Part shown: positions 9,527-17,771 of the stretch, in pieces
Layout: every line of letters begins with the position of its first letter
Position numbering within the stretch: position 1 is the first letter of the stretch
Assembly: GCA_930633525.1 (NCBI GenBank)
Contig: CAKNFP010000001.1
Span: 558,001 to 622,000 of the forward strand
Direction of reading: 5' to 3'
DNA: 64,000 bases
Source: Hyphomicrobiales bacterium
GTDB taxonomy: Bacteria > Pseudomonadota > Alphaproteobacteria > Rhizobiales > Beijerinckiaceae
Notes under the pieces: generated by a model
Told to the model about the DNA's origin: nothing
The model's database searches: none
Seen by the model: the letters and a program-made list of their open reading frames with translations, nothing else
Program-made: the position numbers and the translations under genes

Positions 9527-10765
9527 ATGTCATACGCCGCCGCTCGCACACCAGGCCAACCATCCCCAACCACGCTTTACCCCTACGCGCGGAGCAATGT
9601 CGCGAGGCTGACCATCGCGCAGGCGCTCGCTGGGGCGAATGCGGTGGTTGTCTATGCGACCGGGGCGATTGTCGGGGACATGATGGCCCCTACGCCTGCG
9701 CTGGCGACGCTTCCGATCTCCATCTTCGTGGTTGGAATGGCGGCCAGCACCTTGCCCGCCGGTGTCATCGCCCAGCGGCATGGCCGCCGTGCGGCTTTCA
9801 TGACCGGAACCGGGTGCGGCGTTCTGGCCGGACTGCTCGCGTCCCTGGCGGTGATGCTGGGTTCGTTCTGGCTTTTCTGCACGGCGACGTTCTTCGGCGG
9901 TGCCTATGCCGCGGTCGTCCTGTCCTTTCGTTTCGCGGCCGCGGATTGCGTGCCGCCCGAGATGCGGCCGCGTGCTTTGTCTCTCGTCATGGCCGGCGGG
10001 ATATTTGCCGGGGTGATCGGGCCGCAGCTCGTCACCTACACCATGTATCTCTGGATGCCCTACATGTTCGCGGCAACCTTCCTGGCGCAAGGCGCGGTGG
10101 CTGCTCTATCCGCTGTGATTCTGTTCGGAGTCCGCCTTCCGAAGCCGACGGCGGCGGACATTTCCGGTGGGCGGCCGCTTGGTGTGATTGCTCGGCAGCC
10201 CCGGTTCATCGCGGCGGTGATCTGCGGCGTCGTGTCTTATCTGCTCATGAATTTCCTCATGACCGCGGCGCCTCTCGCCATGCGTATGTGCGGCCTTTCG
10301 CAGGAAGCGTCCAACCTCGGACTGCAGTGGCACGTGATCGCCATGTATGCGCCCAGCTTCTTCACCGGGCGTCTGATCATGCGATTCGGCGCGCCGAGCG
10401 TGGTCTCGGCCGGGCTGGCGCTGACCGGCGTCGCTGCAACGGTCGGTTTGCTCGGTGTGGATATCGCGCATTTCTGGCTGACGCTCATCCTGCTCGGCAT
10501 CGGCTGGAACTTCGGTTTCGTGGGGGCCTCCGCGCTCGTGCTGGAGTGCCATCGCTCGGAGGAAAAGGCCCGGGTGCAGTCGCTCAACGACTTCGCGGTA
10601 TTTGGAACCATGGCAATCGGCTCCTTCCTGTCCGGTGGGCTGCTGGCCGCCTATGGATGGACCACGGTGCTGTGGCTATCCTTCCTCCCGCTCACGCTTG
10701 CGCTCCTTGCTTTGGCCGGAACCTATGCGGCGCATCGCTCCAACACTGCGAAGCAGTCCGAATGA
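9527..10765 (+). CDS. MFS transporter
   Basis: 412 aa inner-membrane protein with about 12 hydrophobic segments. The loop after the second segment, GVIAQRHGRRAAFMTG, is the MFS motif A, and similar sequences repeat in the second half (FFTGRLIMRFGAPSV). The YnfM/drug:proton antiporter-like type is likely but substrate is unknown. It is the last chromosomal gene before the tRNA-Gly integration site. The ATG at 9527 has no good Shine-Dalgarno; a start slightly downstream is possible. Confidence 0.88.
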   Translation: MSYAAARTPGQPSPTTLYPYARSNVARLTIAQALAGANAVVVYATGAIVGDMMAPTPALATLPISIFVVGMAASTLPAGVIAQRHGRRAAFMTGTGCGVLAGLLASLAVMLGSFWLFCTATFFGGAYAAVVLSFRFAAADCVPPEMRPRALSLVMAGGIFAGVIGPQLVTYTMYLWMPYMFAATFLAQGAVAALSAVILFGVRLPKPTAADISGGRPLGVIARQPRFIAAVICGVVSYLLMNFLMTAAPLAMRMCGLSQEASNLGLQWHVIAMYAPSFFTGRLIMRFGAPSVVSAGLALTGVAATVGLLGVDIAHFWLTLILLGIGWNFGFVGASALVLECHRSEEKARVQSLNDFAVFGTMAIGSFLSGGLLAAYGWTTVLWLSFLPLTLALLALAGTYAAHRSNTAKQSE

Positions 10766-10890
10766 AGGGTTTCGGCAGCGGTCGATCGTTGAGTCGCATT
10801 GAGGCAAGGCGGATCGCGGAACCTATCCCCGGCCTCGGGGAAGGTTCATTTCGCTGATTCCGTGTGATTTCCGGGGCCGGAAACAAAGGC

Positions 10891-10908
10891 GGCGACCCGA
10901 AGGTCGCC
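10891..10908 (-). terminator. terminator of the original tRNA-Gly gene
   Basis: On the minus strand GGCGACC-TTCG-GGTCGCC (7 bp stem, UUCG loop) is followed by GCCTTTGTTT. It lies 27 bp beyond the CCA end of the displaced tRNA-Gly fragment, exactly where the native terminator of a leftward tRNA gene would be. This marks the host side of the junction. Confidence 0.7.
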
Positions 10909-10935
10909 GTGCCAAGCCTTTGATATCTGATAAAT

Positions 10936-10981
10936 TGGAGCGGGCGAAGGGATTCGAACCCTCGACCCCAACCTTGGCAAC
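10936..10981 (-). repeat. left attachment site: 3' half of tRNA-Gly(GCC)
   Basis: A 46 bp sequence identical to 54061-54106. On the minus strand it reads from the anticodon loop TTGCCAA (anticodon GCC) through the T-arm GGTTCGAATCC to the acceptor end CGCCCGCTCCA of a tRNA-Gly. The 5' half is missing, so this is the fragment left behind when an element recombined in the anticodon loop. It is the left end of the ICE; the intact tRNA gene should lie to the right of the window. Confidence 0.9.
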
Positions 10982-11110
10982 CCGTCCGGGCGGTTTTCGC
11001 TCCAGCAAGTATTAAACCGCAAAACTACGAAAAACCCCTATACCTCAATAGCTTACGTTGACACTGCTTTCCGCGTCCATACGCTGGAATCGCCGTGGAT
11101 TTCCGTTCTG

Positions 11111-11160
11111 CTGCTTCCCCCCTGCTTCCCCGGCCATGCTGCACCTGCGCGGGGAAGCAG
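11111..11160. promoter_or_regulatory. CTGCTTCCCC repeats: candidate integrase arm sites, left end of ICE
   Basis: CTGCTTCCCC occurs at 11111 and 11122 (11 bp period) and as a perfect inverted copy GGGGAAGCAG at 11151-11160. The same set recurs inside the right end of the ICE (53953-54009). Position, helical-turn spacing and presence at both ends fit arm-type binding sites of a lambda-type integrase. A hairpin terminator is the alternative, as 11122-11160 could fold. Confidence 0.5.
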
Positions 11161-11234
11161 ATTTGGCGGGTCTCGCGCACCTCCTCCCTAGCGGCCGGTC
11201 GAACGAAAAGGAAGGCGAGATCTGAAGGAGTTTT

Positions 11235-12536
11235 ATGATGCCGAAATTGACCAAGAGAATTGTTGAAGCCCTGGAGCGCGATCCCGACCGGGACGTGTTC
11301 ATGTGGGATACCGAGGTGCGCGGATTTGGCGTGCGGGTAAAGCCGTCCGGGACGAAGACCTTCATCATCCAGTATCGGAATGTGGAGCGCCGCACGCGCC
11401 GGTTCGTGATCGGGCAGTATGGCGTCCTCACCGTTGAGGTCGCACGTGACCTCGCCAAGAAGAAACTGGCATCGGTCATCGACGGCGGCGATCCCTCGCA
11501 GGAGCGCCGGACCGCACGCGAAGGGATGACGGTGGCGGAAGTCTGCGACTGGTATCTGGAGGAGGCTGAGGCCGGCCGGCTGCTCGGCCGCAACCGGCGT
11601 CCGATCAAGGCGTCGTCGGTCTCCGGCGATCGCAGCCGGATCGAGCAGCACATCAAGCCGTTGATCGGCACGCGCGTCGTCGCCCATCTGAAGCTGGCCG
11701 ACATCGAGAGCCTTCAGGCCGACATCTCGGCAGGCCGGTCGGCGCGGGAGCGCCGAGCAGGACGCGGCGGACAGACCTCGGGCGGCGCAGGCGTCGCGGG
11801 CCGCGCGATCAGCACTCTGCGTAGCTTGCTCAATCACGCGCGCCGGCTCGGGATCATCGAGCAGAGCCCGGCCAACGGTGTGCGGGTCATCGCCTCCAAC
11901 AAGCTCAAGCGGCGTCTGAGCGCCGGCGAGGTCCGCCACCTCGGCAAGATCATGAAGCAGATGGAGCGCGAGGGCGAGCACCCGACAGGTCTCGCGGCCA
12001 TCCGCGTCATGCTGCTGACGGGCTTCCGGCGCATGGAAGTGCTGGCGATGCGCAAGGAGTGGATCGAGCCGGACGACAATTGCGTAGCCTTCCCGGACAC
12101 CAAATCCGGCGCTCAGATGCGCGCTGCGGGCGACGCGGCGATCATCGAGCTGATGAGCCAGGGACAACGAAGCGCTTCCCCCTTCGTCTTTCCTGCCGAT
12201 TGGGGCGAGGGCCATTTCATCGGCGTCGTTCGGGTGCTCGACCGGGTGTGCGCCCACGCTGGCCTAGAGAATGTGACGCCCCATGTCCTGCGCCACACCT
12301 TCGCGAGCATCGCAGCGTCGCTCGGGTTCAGCGAACTCACGATCTCGGGTTTGCTCGGGCATGGGCCGAGGGGCGTGACGCAGCGTTATGTCCACCTCGA
12401 CGCTGCGCTGGTGATTGCCGCCGACCAGATCGCGGCCGAGATTGCCCGGCTGCTCGACGGGGGTGAACTGCTCTCCATGAAGCAGGTGAAGCGCGCGCGA
12501 TATGCGGAGAGCGTCAAAGCGTTCGCCGAAGCGTGA
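11235..12536 (+). CDS. int: tyrosine recombinase/integrase of the ICE
   Basis: 433 aa P4-type integrase. The N-terminal ~85 residues form the DUF4102 arm-binding domain (DTEVRGFGVRVKPSGTKTF). Next comes a core-binding domain, then the catalytic domain with Arg in GFRRMEVLAM, HVLRHTFAS (H-x-x-R), LLGHGPRG and the nucleophile Tyr in QRYVHL. The ATG at 11235 is preceded by GAAGGAG. It lies 250 bp inside the tRNA-Gly att fragment, so it should catalyse integration and excision of the 43 kb element there. It is clearly homologous to the integrase at 54296, which explains why both elements use the same tRNA. Confidence 0.95.
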   Translation: MMPKLTKRIVEALERDPDRDVFMWDTEVRGFGVRVKPSGTKTFIIQYRNVERRTRRFVIGQYGVLTVEVARDLAKKKLASVIDGGDPSQERRTAREGMTVAEVCDWYLEEAEAGRLLGRNRRPIKASSVSGDRSRIEQHIKPLIGTRVVAHLKLADIESLQADISAGRSARERRAGRGGQTSGGAGVAGRAISTLRSLLNHARRLGIIEQSPANGVRVIASNKLKRRLSAGEVRHLGKIMKQMEREGEHPTGLAAIRVMLLTGFRRMEVLAMRKEWIEPDDNCVAFPDTKSGAQMRAAGDAAIIELMSQGQRSASPFVFPADWGEGHFIGVVRVLDRVCAHAGLENVTPHVLRHTFASIAASLGFSELTISGLLGHGPRGVTQRYVHLDAALVIAADQIAAEIARLLDGGELLSMKQVKRARYAESVKAFAEA

Positions 12537-12627
12537 AAGGCGGGCCTCCCTCGTTCGAGGCGAGGCGGTTCGCGCTCCACGGCACGTCCTCGATACCGTC
12601 CGACGATTCATCCAGGGTCGCTTGCGA

Positions 12628-12675
12628 TTGACATAGCGTAAGGGTCTACCATATTAGTTAGTATCTGATAACTAA
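12628..12675 (+). promoter_or_regulatory. promoter and operator of the tetR-efflux operon
   Basis: TTGACA at 12628 and TATTAG at 12652 (18 bp spacing) form a sigma-70-like promoter. The inverted repeat TTAGTTA-N8-TAACTAA (12654-12675) overlaps the -10 and start region, 15 bp before the tetR ATG. This is a standard layout for an autorepressed TetR operon. Confidence 0.6.
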
Positions 12676-12690
12676 CAAATAGGGAAATCC

Positions 12691-13287
12691 ATGCGCAAGC
12701 GGGCGGAGCTTCGCAAGGCCGAGATCGTCGCCACCCTCCTGGAATTGGCTGACAGCATCGGGCCGGACCGGGTGACGACCGGAGCGGTGGCGTCGGCGAT
12801 CGGTATCACTCAAGCGGCGCTATTCCGGCATTTCCCGACCAAGGACACGCTTTGGCAGACTGTGGCCGAGCATGTGGCCGAAGGTCTGGAGGAGGCATGG
12901 GACGACGCATTGAGCCGTGGCGATGAGCCTGTCGCCAGGTTGCGTGCCTTGATTGCCGCGCAGTTCGCGCAGATCGCTGCCACCCCCGCACTTCCCATGC
13001 TGCTGTTCTCGCGCGAGCTGAATGTCACCAATGCGGAGCTGCGCACCACGTTCAACAGCACGCTCAAGGCTTTTCACCGCCTGCTCGCGCGCGAGGTCGG
13101 TGCGGGACAGGAAGCAGGGGTTCTGCGGGGTGATGTCATGCCGGACGATGTGGCGGTGCTGCTGACGTCGCTCGTGCAGGGTGTGGCGATCCGTTGGGCG
13201 CTCGGCGCGCGCGATTTCGACCTGCGCGAAGAGGGGTTGCGGCTGTTCGACGTGCAATGCCGCCTTCTGGCTGCAAGGGGAGAATAG
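12691..13287 (+). CDS. TetR-family regulator
   Basis: 198 aa. The N-terminal helix-turn-helix is typical (ADSIGPDRVTTGAVASAIGITQAALFRHFPTKDTLW in pieces: TTGAVASAIGITQAALFRHF); the rest is an all-helical ligand domain. It is the first gene of a five-gene run with an adaptor, permease and ATPase, 3 bp ahead of the adaptor gene. By family precedent it represses its own operon and is released by an efflux substrate; the palindrome at 12654-12675 is the likely operator. Confidence 0.9.
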   Translation: MRKRAELRKAEIVATLLELADSIGPDRVTTGAVASAIGITQAALFRHFPTKDTLWQTVAEHVAEGLEEAWDDALSRGDEPVARLRALIAAQFAQIAATPALPMLLFSRELNVTNAELRTTFNSTLKAFHRLLAREVGAGQEAGVLRGDVMPDDVAVLLTSLVQGVAIRWALGARDFDLREEGLRLFDVQCRLLAARGE

Positions 13288-13290
13288 GCG

Positions 13291-14436
13291 ATGCGGCGCA
13301 TCTGGCTTTCGGGCATTCTTCTGGCCTTGGCTGTCGGAGCAGGCTTTCTGTTCTTCACCGAACGGCCGCTGGCGGTGACGGTCGTTCAACCTGAACGCGA
13401 TGTCGCCCTTCGCATCTACGGGCTCGGCACCGTCGAGGCGCGGATTCTCAGCCGCGTCGGCTTCGAGGTGGGTGCAGCCCTGACCTCTCTTGCCGCCGAT
13501 GCGGGGGACAGCGTGATCCGGGGACAGGAGCTGGCCGTCCTTCACTCTGCCGAGCAGGAGGCGCGGGTGGCGCGCGCCCATGCAGCAGTGGCGGCCAATA
13601 AGGCCAATCTCGCCAAGGCCGATGCCGCTGTCGTGCGCGCCCGCGCGGTGCTCGCGGAGCGCGAGACGGCGAATCGTCGTCAGCAGGGGCTGGTGCGGCG
13701 CGACGTGGCCTCGGCCCAGCGCGCCGAGGAAGCCCAACGCGATGAGGACGTGGCGCGCGCCGATCTGGCGGTCGCGGAGGCCGATCTGGCGGTGATCCGG
13801 GCGCAGGGCCTGGACGCGGCAGCGGCCCTGCAACAGGAGGAAGCCCTTCTCGCGCATCACCGGCTGGCCGCGCCCTATGATGCGCTGGTCGTCGCCCGCC
13901 ACGCGGAGCCGGGCACGGTGGTGAAGGCCGGCGATCCGATCTTCACCCTGATCGACCCGGCCTCCATCTGGATTCAAGCCTATGTCGACGAAGAGCGCGC
14001 CGGCCAGCTTGCCTCTGGCCAGCCAGGCACGATCCGGCTGCGGTCGCAGCCGTCGGCCGAGTTCCACGGCGCCATCGTCCGCATCGGCATCGAAAGCGAC
14101 CGGGTGAATGAGGAACGCCGCGTCTGGCTGACCTGCACCGACTGTCCCACCGAGATGTTTCTGGGCGAGCAGGCCGAGGTGCGTATCACCACCGGCAGCC
14201 GGGAAAGCGCGCAGATGGTTCCCGAGGTGGCGATCACCGGCTTCGACGGCCACCGCGGCACGGTGTGGACGGTGCAGGATGGGCGGCTTGCTCGGGCGGA
14301 ACTGACCTTCGGCGCCCGCGACGATCGCGGCCGCGTCGAAGTTGCGGGCGGCCTGCCCGAAGGGGCCGCGATCGTCGCCCGACCGCCGAAGGGCGTGGCT
14401 GAGGGCCGGCGCGCCCGCCCCGAGGATGCGCCATGA
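13291..14436 (+). CDS. HlyD-family periplasmic adaptor subunit
   Basis: 381 aa membrane-fusion protein. One N-terminal membrane segment (LSGILLALAVGAGFLFF) anchors it. A beta-barrel/lipoyl domain is split around a long Ala/Arg/Glu-rich coiled-coil hairpin (about residues 85-190), and the second lipoyl half is LAAPYDALVVARHAEPGTVV. It links an inner-membrane ABC transporter to the outer membrane in DevBCA/MacAB-like systems. The start overlaps nothing but its stop overlaps the permease ATG by 4 bp (ATGA). No outer-membrane TolC gene is nearby, so a host channel would be used. Confidence 0.9.
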   Translation: MRRIWLSGILLALAVGAGFLFFTERPLAVTVVQPERDVALRIYGLGTVEARILSRVGFEVGAALTSLAADAGDSVIRGQELAVLHSAEQEARVARAHAAVAANKANLAKADAAVVRARAVLAERETANRRQQGLVRRDVASAQRAEEAQRDEDVARADLAVAEADLAVIRAQGLDAAAALQQEEALLAHHRLAAPYDALVVARHAEPGTVVKAGDPIFTLIDPASIWIQAYVDEERAGQLASGQPGTIRLRSQPSAEFHGAIVRIGIESDRVNEERRVWLTCTDCPTEMFLGEQAEVRITTGSRESAQMVPEVAITGFDGHRGTVWTVQDGRLARAELTFGARDDRGRVEVAGGLPEGAAIVARPPKGVAEGRRARPEDAP

Positions 14437-15566
14437 ACCTTGCGCTCAAGGACATCCGCCACGGGCTGTTCCGCTTCGTCCTCACCTGTCTCGGGCTGGG
14501 GCTTCTGATGACGGTCGTGCTGGCGATGATCGGCATCTATAACGGCCTCGTCTCGGACGCGCTGGCGGCGGTGAAGGCGCCGGCGGCCGATGTCTGGGTG
14601 GTGGAGGCAGGCACCAAGGGTCCGTTCGCGGAAGCGTCCAGCATTCCCGCCGATACGCGCCACGCGGTCGCGCGGATGCCGGGCGTGACCGAGGCTGGCG
14701 CGGTCAACTACCAGAACGTCGAGGCTTCCCATGCCGGGCGGACGCTCAGGCTCTACCTCGTCGGCTACGAGCCGGGCCGTCCGGGCGGGCCGCAGGCGAT
14801 CGCCGAGGGGCGCGGCATCGGCACCAGCCATTTCGAGCTGGTCGCCGACCGCAAGACCGGCCTCGCCCCCGGCGAGACGATCCGGCTCGGGCGCGACCGC
14901 TTCACCGTGGTCGGACTGGTCGAGGGGGCGATGAACTCAGGCGGCGACCCGGCGGTCTACGTGACGCTTGCCGACGCGATGGCGCTCCAGACCGAACTCG
15001 ACCCGGCCGCCCAGCGGGTGCAGGCGGCGCGCGGGGCGGTTTCCGTCAAGTCCGCATCGGTCGCTGCCGTCATCGCGCGGATGGCGCCGGGCGCCGATGT
15101 CGATCTGCTGACCGCGACCGTGCGCCAGTGGAAACACCTCGCCGCCATGACCCAGGCCGAACAGGAGGAACTGCTGCTCGCCTCCGTGGTGGACAAGGCG
15201 CGCCGCCAGATCGGCCTCTTCCTCGGCATCCTGCTGTCCGTCAGTGCCGTGGTGATCGCGCTCATCATCTACACGATGACGATGGAAAAGCTGAAGCAGA
15301 TCGCCACGCTGAAGCTGATCGGCGCGCCCGACCGCACCATCGTCGCGCTGATCGTGCAGCAGGCGCTGATCCTCGGGGCTTCGGGCTGGGCAATCGGGCT
15401 GATGGCGATCCTCAGCGTGAAGGACTATTTTCCGCGCCGGGTGGTGCTGGAGCCGTTCAACGCCGTGGTGCTGGCCGGCATCATCGCTGCGGTCTGCCTG
15501 CTCTCCTCGGCGCTCGGCGTGCGGGCCGCGATGAAGGTCGACCCGGCCACCGCGCTCGGGAGCTGA
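14433..15566 (+). CDS. ABC transporter permease (FtsX/MacB-like, DevC type)
   Basis: 377 aa. There is an N-terminal membrane segment (residues about 10-35), a large periplasmic MacB-like domain (about 36-260) and three C-terminal membrane segments with the FtsX-type loop MTMEKLKQIATLKLIGAPDRT. It is the membrane channel of the adaptor/ATPase system. Start overlaps the adaptor stop by 4 bp, indicating translational coupling. Function: export of an unknown hydrophobic or peptide substrate, or lipoprotein-related mechanotransmission as in other type VII ABC systems. Confidence 0.9.
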   Translation: MNLALKDIRHGLFRFVLTCLGLGLLMTVVLAMIGIYNGLVSDALAAVKAPAADVWVVEAGTKGPFAEASSIPADTRHAVARMPGVTEAGAVNYQNVEASHAGRTLRLYLVGYEPGRPGGPQAIAEGRGIGTSHFELVADRKTGLAPGETIRLGRDRFTVVGLVEGAMNSGGDPAVYVTLADAMALQTELDPAAQRVQAARGAVSVKSASVAAVIARMAPGADVDLLTATVRQWKHLAAMTQAEQEELLLASVVDKARRQIGLFLGILLSVSAVVIALIIYTMTMEKLKQIATLKLIGAPDRTIVALIVQQALILGASGWAIGLMAILSVKDYFPRRVVLEPFNAVVLAGIIAAVCLLSSALGVRAAMKVDPATALGS

Positions 15567-15567
15567 C

Positions 15568-16260
15568 ATGGCGCTCGGCGACATCCTCATCGAGGTCTCG
15601 GGCGTGGCCAAGCATTTCGGCGAGGGCGAGACCCGCGTCGATGCCTTGCGCGCGGTCGATCTGACGGTACGGGCCGGCGAGGTCATCGCGCTGCTCGGCC
15701 CCTCGGGCTCGGGCAAGACGACGCTGCTCAACATCATAGGCTGTATCCTCGCCCCCTCGGCGGGACGGGTGGTGCTCGACGGCGAGCCGGTGTTCGACGG
15801 CAGGTGGCTGCGCCGCGACCTGAGACGTCTCAGGCTCGACAAGATCGGCTTCATCTTCCAGGCGCACAACCTGCTGCCCTTCCTGACTGCCGAGGAGAAC
15901 GTTGCGGTGGTGCTCGACCTTGCCGGCCTGCCCACCGAGGAAGGCCGGGCGCGGGCGCGCGAATTGCTGGACTATCTGGAGGTCGGCCACCGCGCAAAGG
16001 TCAAGCCTGCGCTCCTTTCCGGCGGCGAGGCGCAGCGCGTGGCGATTGCCCGCGCGCTCGCCAACCGTCCCCGCATCATCTTGGCGGACGAGCCGACCGC
16101 AGCGCTCGACAGCAAGCGGGCCGGGCTGGTGATGGACCTCCTTCGCAAGCTCGCCGTCGAGCAGGAAGCCTGCATCGTCACCGTCACCCACGACGAAAAG
16201 ATCTTCGACCGTTTCGACCGCCTGATCCACCTGCGCGACGGCCGCCTCGCCGACGCCTGA
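15568..16260 (+). CDS. ABC transporter ATP-binding protein (LolD/MacB/DevA type)
   Basis: 230 aa nucleotide-binding subunit. Walker A GPSGSGKTT, Q-loop FIFQAHNLLPFLTAEEN, signature LSGGEAQRVAIARAL, Walker B IILADEPTAALD and H-loop TVTHD are all intact. It starts 1 bp after the permease stop, completing an adaptor-permease-ATPase trio under the TetR regulator. Confidence 0.93.
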   Translation: MALGDILIEVSGVAKHFGEGETRVDALRAVDLTVRAGEVIALLGPSGSGKTTLLNIIGCILAPSAGRVVLDGEPVFDGRWLRRDLRRLRLDKIGFIFQAHNLLPFLTAEENVAVVLDLAGLPTEEGRARARELLDYLEVGHRAKVKPALLSGGEAQRVAIARALANRPRIILADEPTAALDSKRAGLVMDLLRKLAVEQEACIVTVTHDEKIFDRFDRLIHLRDGRLADA

Positions 16261-16274
16261 CCCGGAGCCGTTCC

Positions 16275-16655
16275 ATGCCCGCAAGACGATCCCGCGCCCT
16301 TACCATCGCCGCCGCCGTCGCGGCGATCTTCGGCCTGCTGACAATCGTCTCGGGCGGCAGGGCGCTGTTCGGCGGCGTGGACATGGGGGCTGTGGTGCCC
16401 TTCGTGCTGTGGTTCAATTTCGTTGCGGGATTTGCCTATGTCCTCGCCGGGATCGGCCTGTGGCGCGGCACGAACTGGGCGCCGATGCTGTCGCTCGCCA
16501 TCGCCGTGACAACGGCGGCCGTCTTCGCCGCCTTTCTGTGGCATGTCGGCTCCGGCGGCGCATGGGAGGCGCGCACCATGGGCGCGATGGTCCTGCGCAC
16601 CGGCGTCTGGATCGTCATCGTGACACTTGCGCTGCGGTGCAAAAAAGCCGCCTGA
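16275..16655 (+). CDS. small membrane protein
   Basis: 126 aa with four hydrophobic segments (for example ALTIAAAVAAIFGLLTIVSG, FVLWFNFVAGFAYVLAGIGL, LSLAIAVTTAAVFAAFLW and RTGVWIVIVTLAL). It follows the ABC ATPase gene by 14 bp and probably ends the efflux operon. I do not recognise the family; it may be an accessory subunit. The frame is open upstream inside the ATPase gene, but the ATG at 16275 begins the membrane-protein-like sequence. Confidence 0.7.
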   Translation: MPARRSRALTIAAAVAAIFGLLTIVSGGRALFGGVDMGAVVPFVLWFNFVAGFAYVLAGIGLWRGTNWAPMLSLAIAVTTAAVFAAFLWHVGSGGAWEARTMGAMVLRTGVWIVIVTLALRCKKAA

Positions 16656-16910
16656 CGATTTCCCTACCCAGCCAGCGCCGGCAGCCGAGGCCGTGACCGC
16701 ACCAGCCAGGAGCCTGAAATGACGCGTTTTGCCGATCGACCTGTCGCTGGCCCGCTTAGTCATCACTGTTCTCGGCCTTACGGTGGCCACAGCCGGCAGG
16801 TGGCTCCCCCCTATAACGGCTTCGGCGTGCCAGATCTTCCGGGATTGGCGCCCGTCGATATGACGATCGGGCGTTTTGAACGCCAGCGCGCTCTACGGAT
16901 GATGTCTTAC
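16656..16910. other. intergenic stretch without a convincing gene
   Basis: Between the small membrane protein gene and the iron boxes. A 67-codon ORF (16719-16922) has unconvincing composition. A second frame reads a hydrophobic run beginning RLVITVLGLTVATAGRWL (about 16755-16810) without a start codon, possibly a decayed membrane-protein gene. Confidence 0.4.
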
Positions 16911-16913
16911 AGA

Positions 16914-16928
16914 TTAGAATAATTCTAA
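16914..16928 (+). promoter_or_regulatory. Irr-type iron control box 1
   Basis: TTAGAA-TAA-TTCTAA, a perfect 6-3-6 palindrome. It matches the Rhizobiales iron control element (TTAGAA-N3-TTCTAA type) bound by Irr. It lies just upstream of a candidate -35 (TTGACC, 16933). Confidence 0.7.
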
Positions 16929-16962
16929 CTTATTGACCGATCTCAATGCCCATGCCACATAT

Positions 16963-16977
16963 TTAGAATAGTTCTAA
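16963..16977 (+). promoter_or_regulatory. Irr-type iron control box 2
   Basis: TTAGAA-TAG-TTCTAA, a second perfect 6-3-6 palindrome, 49 bp after the first. It overlaps the candidate -10 region (CATATT, 16958) and lies 97 bp before the VIT ATG. A box over the promoter core is typical of repression by Irr under low iron. Confidence 0.7.
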
Positions 16978-17073
16978 TATGAACGTCGAACAATCGATCG
17001 GCTGCGCTTTCGCGAGCGTCCGTGGAATGGGGGGCGCCTCGGAGCCGACCGATCGCACCTTGGAACAAATTCT

Positions 17074-17769
17074 ATGCGCACTGTGCACAAAGAGAATCAT
17101 CTCATCGAACGCATCGGTTGGCTTCGGGCCGCGGTGCTTGGGGCCAATGACGGGTTGATCTCGACGTCGAGCCTCATCGTCGGTGTGGCGGCGGCGACCG
17201 CCGGCCCTCACGAGGTCCTTGTGGCGGGCGTTGCCGGGCTGGTGGCCGGAGCCATGTCAATGGCGGCCGGCGAATATGTCTCGGTCAGCTCACAGGCCGA
17301 CACGGAAGAAGCCGACATGGCGCGCGAGCGCCGCGAACTGGCCACGCAGCCGGAGGAGGAACTAGCCGAACTCGCTGCGATCTACAAGCAGCGCGGTGTC
17401 GCGCCGGATCTCGCCCTTGAGGTGGCCAGGCAAATGATGGCGAAGGACGCATTCGAGGCGCATGCGCGCGACGAACTCGGACTGTCGAGCCATGTGATGG
17501 CCAGGCCCGTCCAGGCGGCCTTTACATCCGCGGCGACCTTTTCCGTGGGCGCGGCGCTGCCGCTAGTCGTGGCGCTGCTCGCGCCGGCGGGAGTGGTCGT
17601 ATGGACCGTGTCCATCGCCTGTCTCGTCGGGCTTGCCGCGCTCGGGGCGGTTGGCGCGAGCGCGGGCGGCGCCGGTATCTGGAAACCGACTGTTCGGGTC
17701 GTCTTCTGGGGCGCGGTGGCCATGGCGTCGACAGCGGCCATCGGCGCCCTTATCGGCCGGGCGGTCTGA
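17074..17769 (+). CDS. VIT-family (CCC1-like) Fe2+/Mn2+ transporter
   Basis: 231 aa membrane protein of the VIT1/CCC1 family, which moves Fe2+ or Mn2+ out of the cytoplasm. The family start is visible (HLIERIGWLRAAVLGANDGLISTSSLIVGVA in part: WLRAAVLGANDGL, then AGAMSMAAGEYVSVSSQ), followed by a cytoplasmic metal-binding helical region rich in Glu (QPEEELAELAAIYKQRG) and three C-terminal membrane segments. Two Irr-type boxes precede it and a P1B-4 ATPase gene starts 2 bp after its stop, which points to iron detoxification. Confidence 0.92.
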   Translation: MRTVHKENHLIERIGWLRAAVLGANDGLISTSSLIVGVAAATAGPHEVLVAGVAGLVAGAMSMAAGEYVSVSSQADTEEADMARERRELATQPEEELAELAAIYKQRGVAPDLALEVARQMMAKDAFEAHARDELGLSSHVMARPVQAAFTSAATFSVGAALPLVVALLAPAGVVVWTVSIACLVGLAALGAVGASAGGAGIWKPTVRVVFWGAVAMASTAAIGALIGRAV

Positions 17770-17771
17770 TC

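Noticed and set aside
10936..10981. A functional tRNA-Gly gene
   Set aside because: Only the half from the anticodon loop to CCA is present; the D-arm and 5' acceptor strand are missing at both copies.
16719..16922. 67-codon ORF before the iron boxes
   Set aside because: Low-complexity, no family likeness, and it runs into Irr box 1; the hydrophobic run in another frame is equally plausible.
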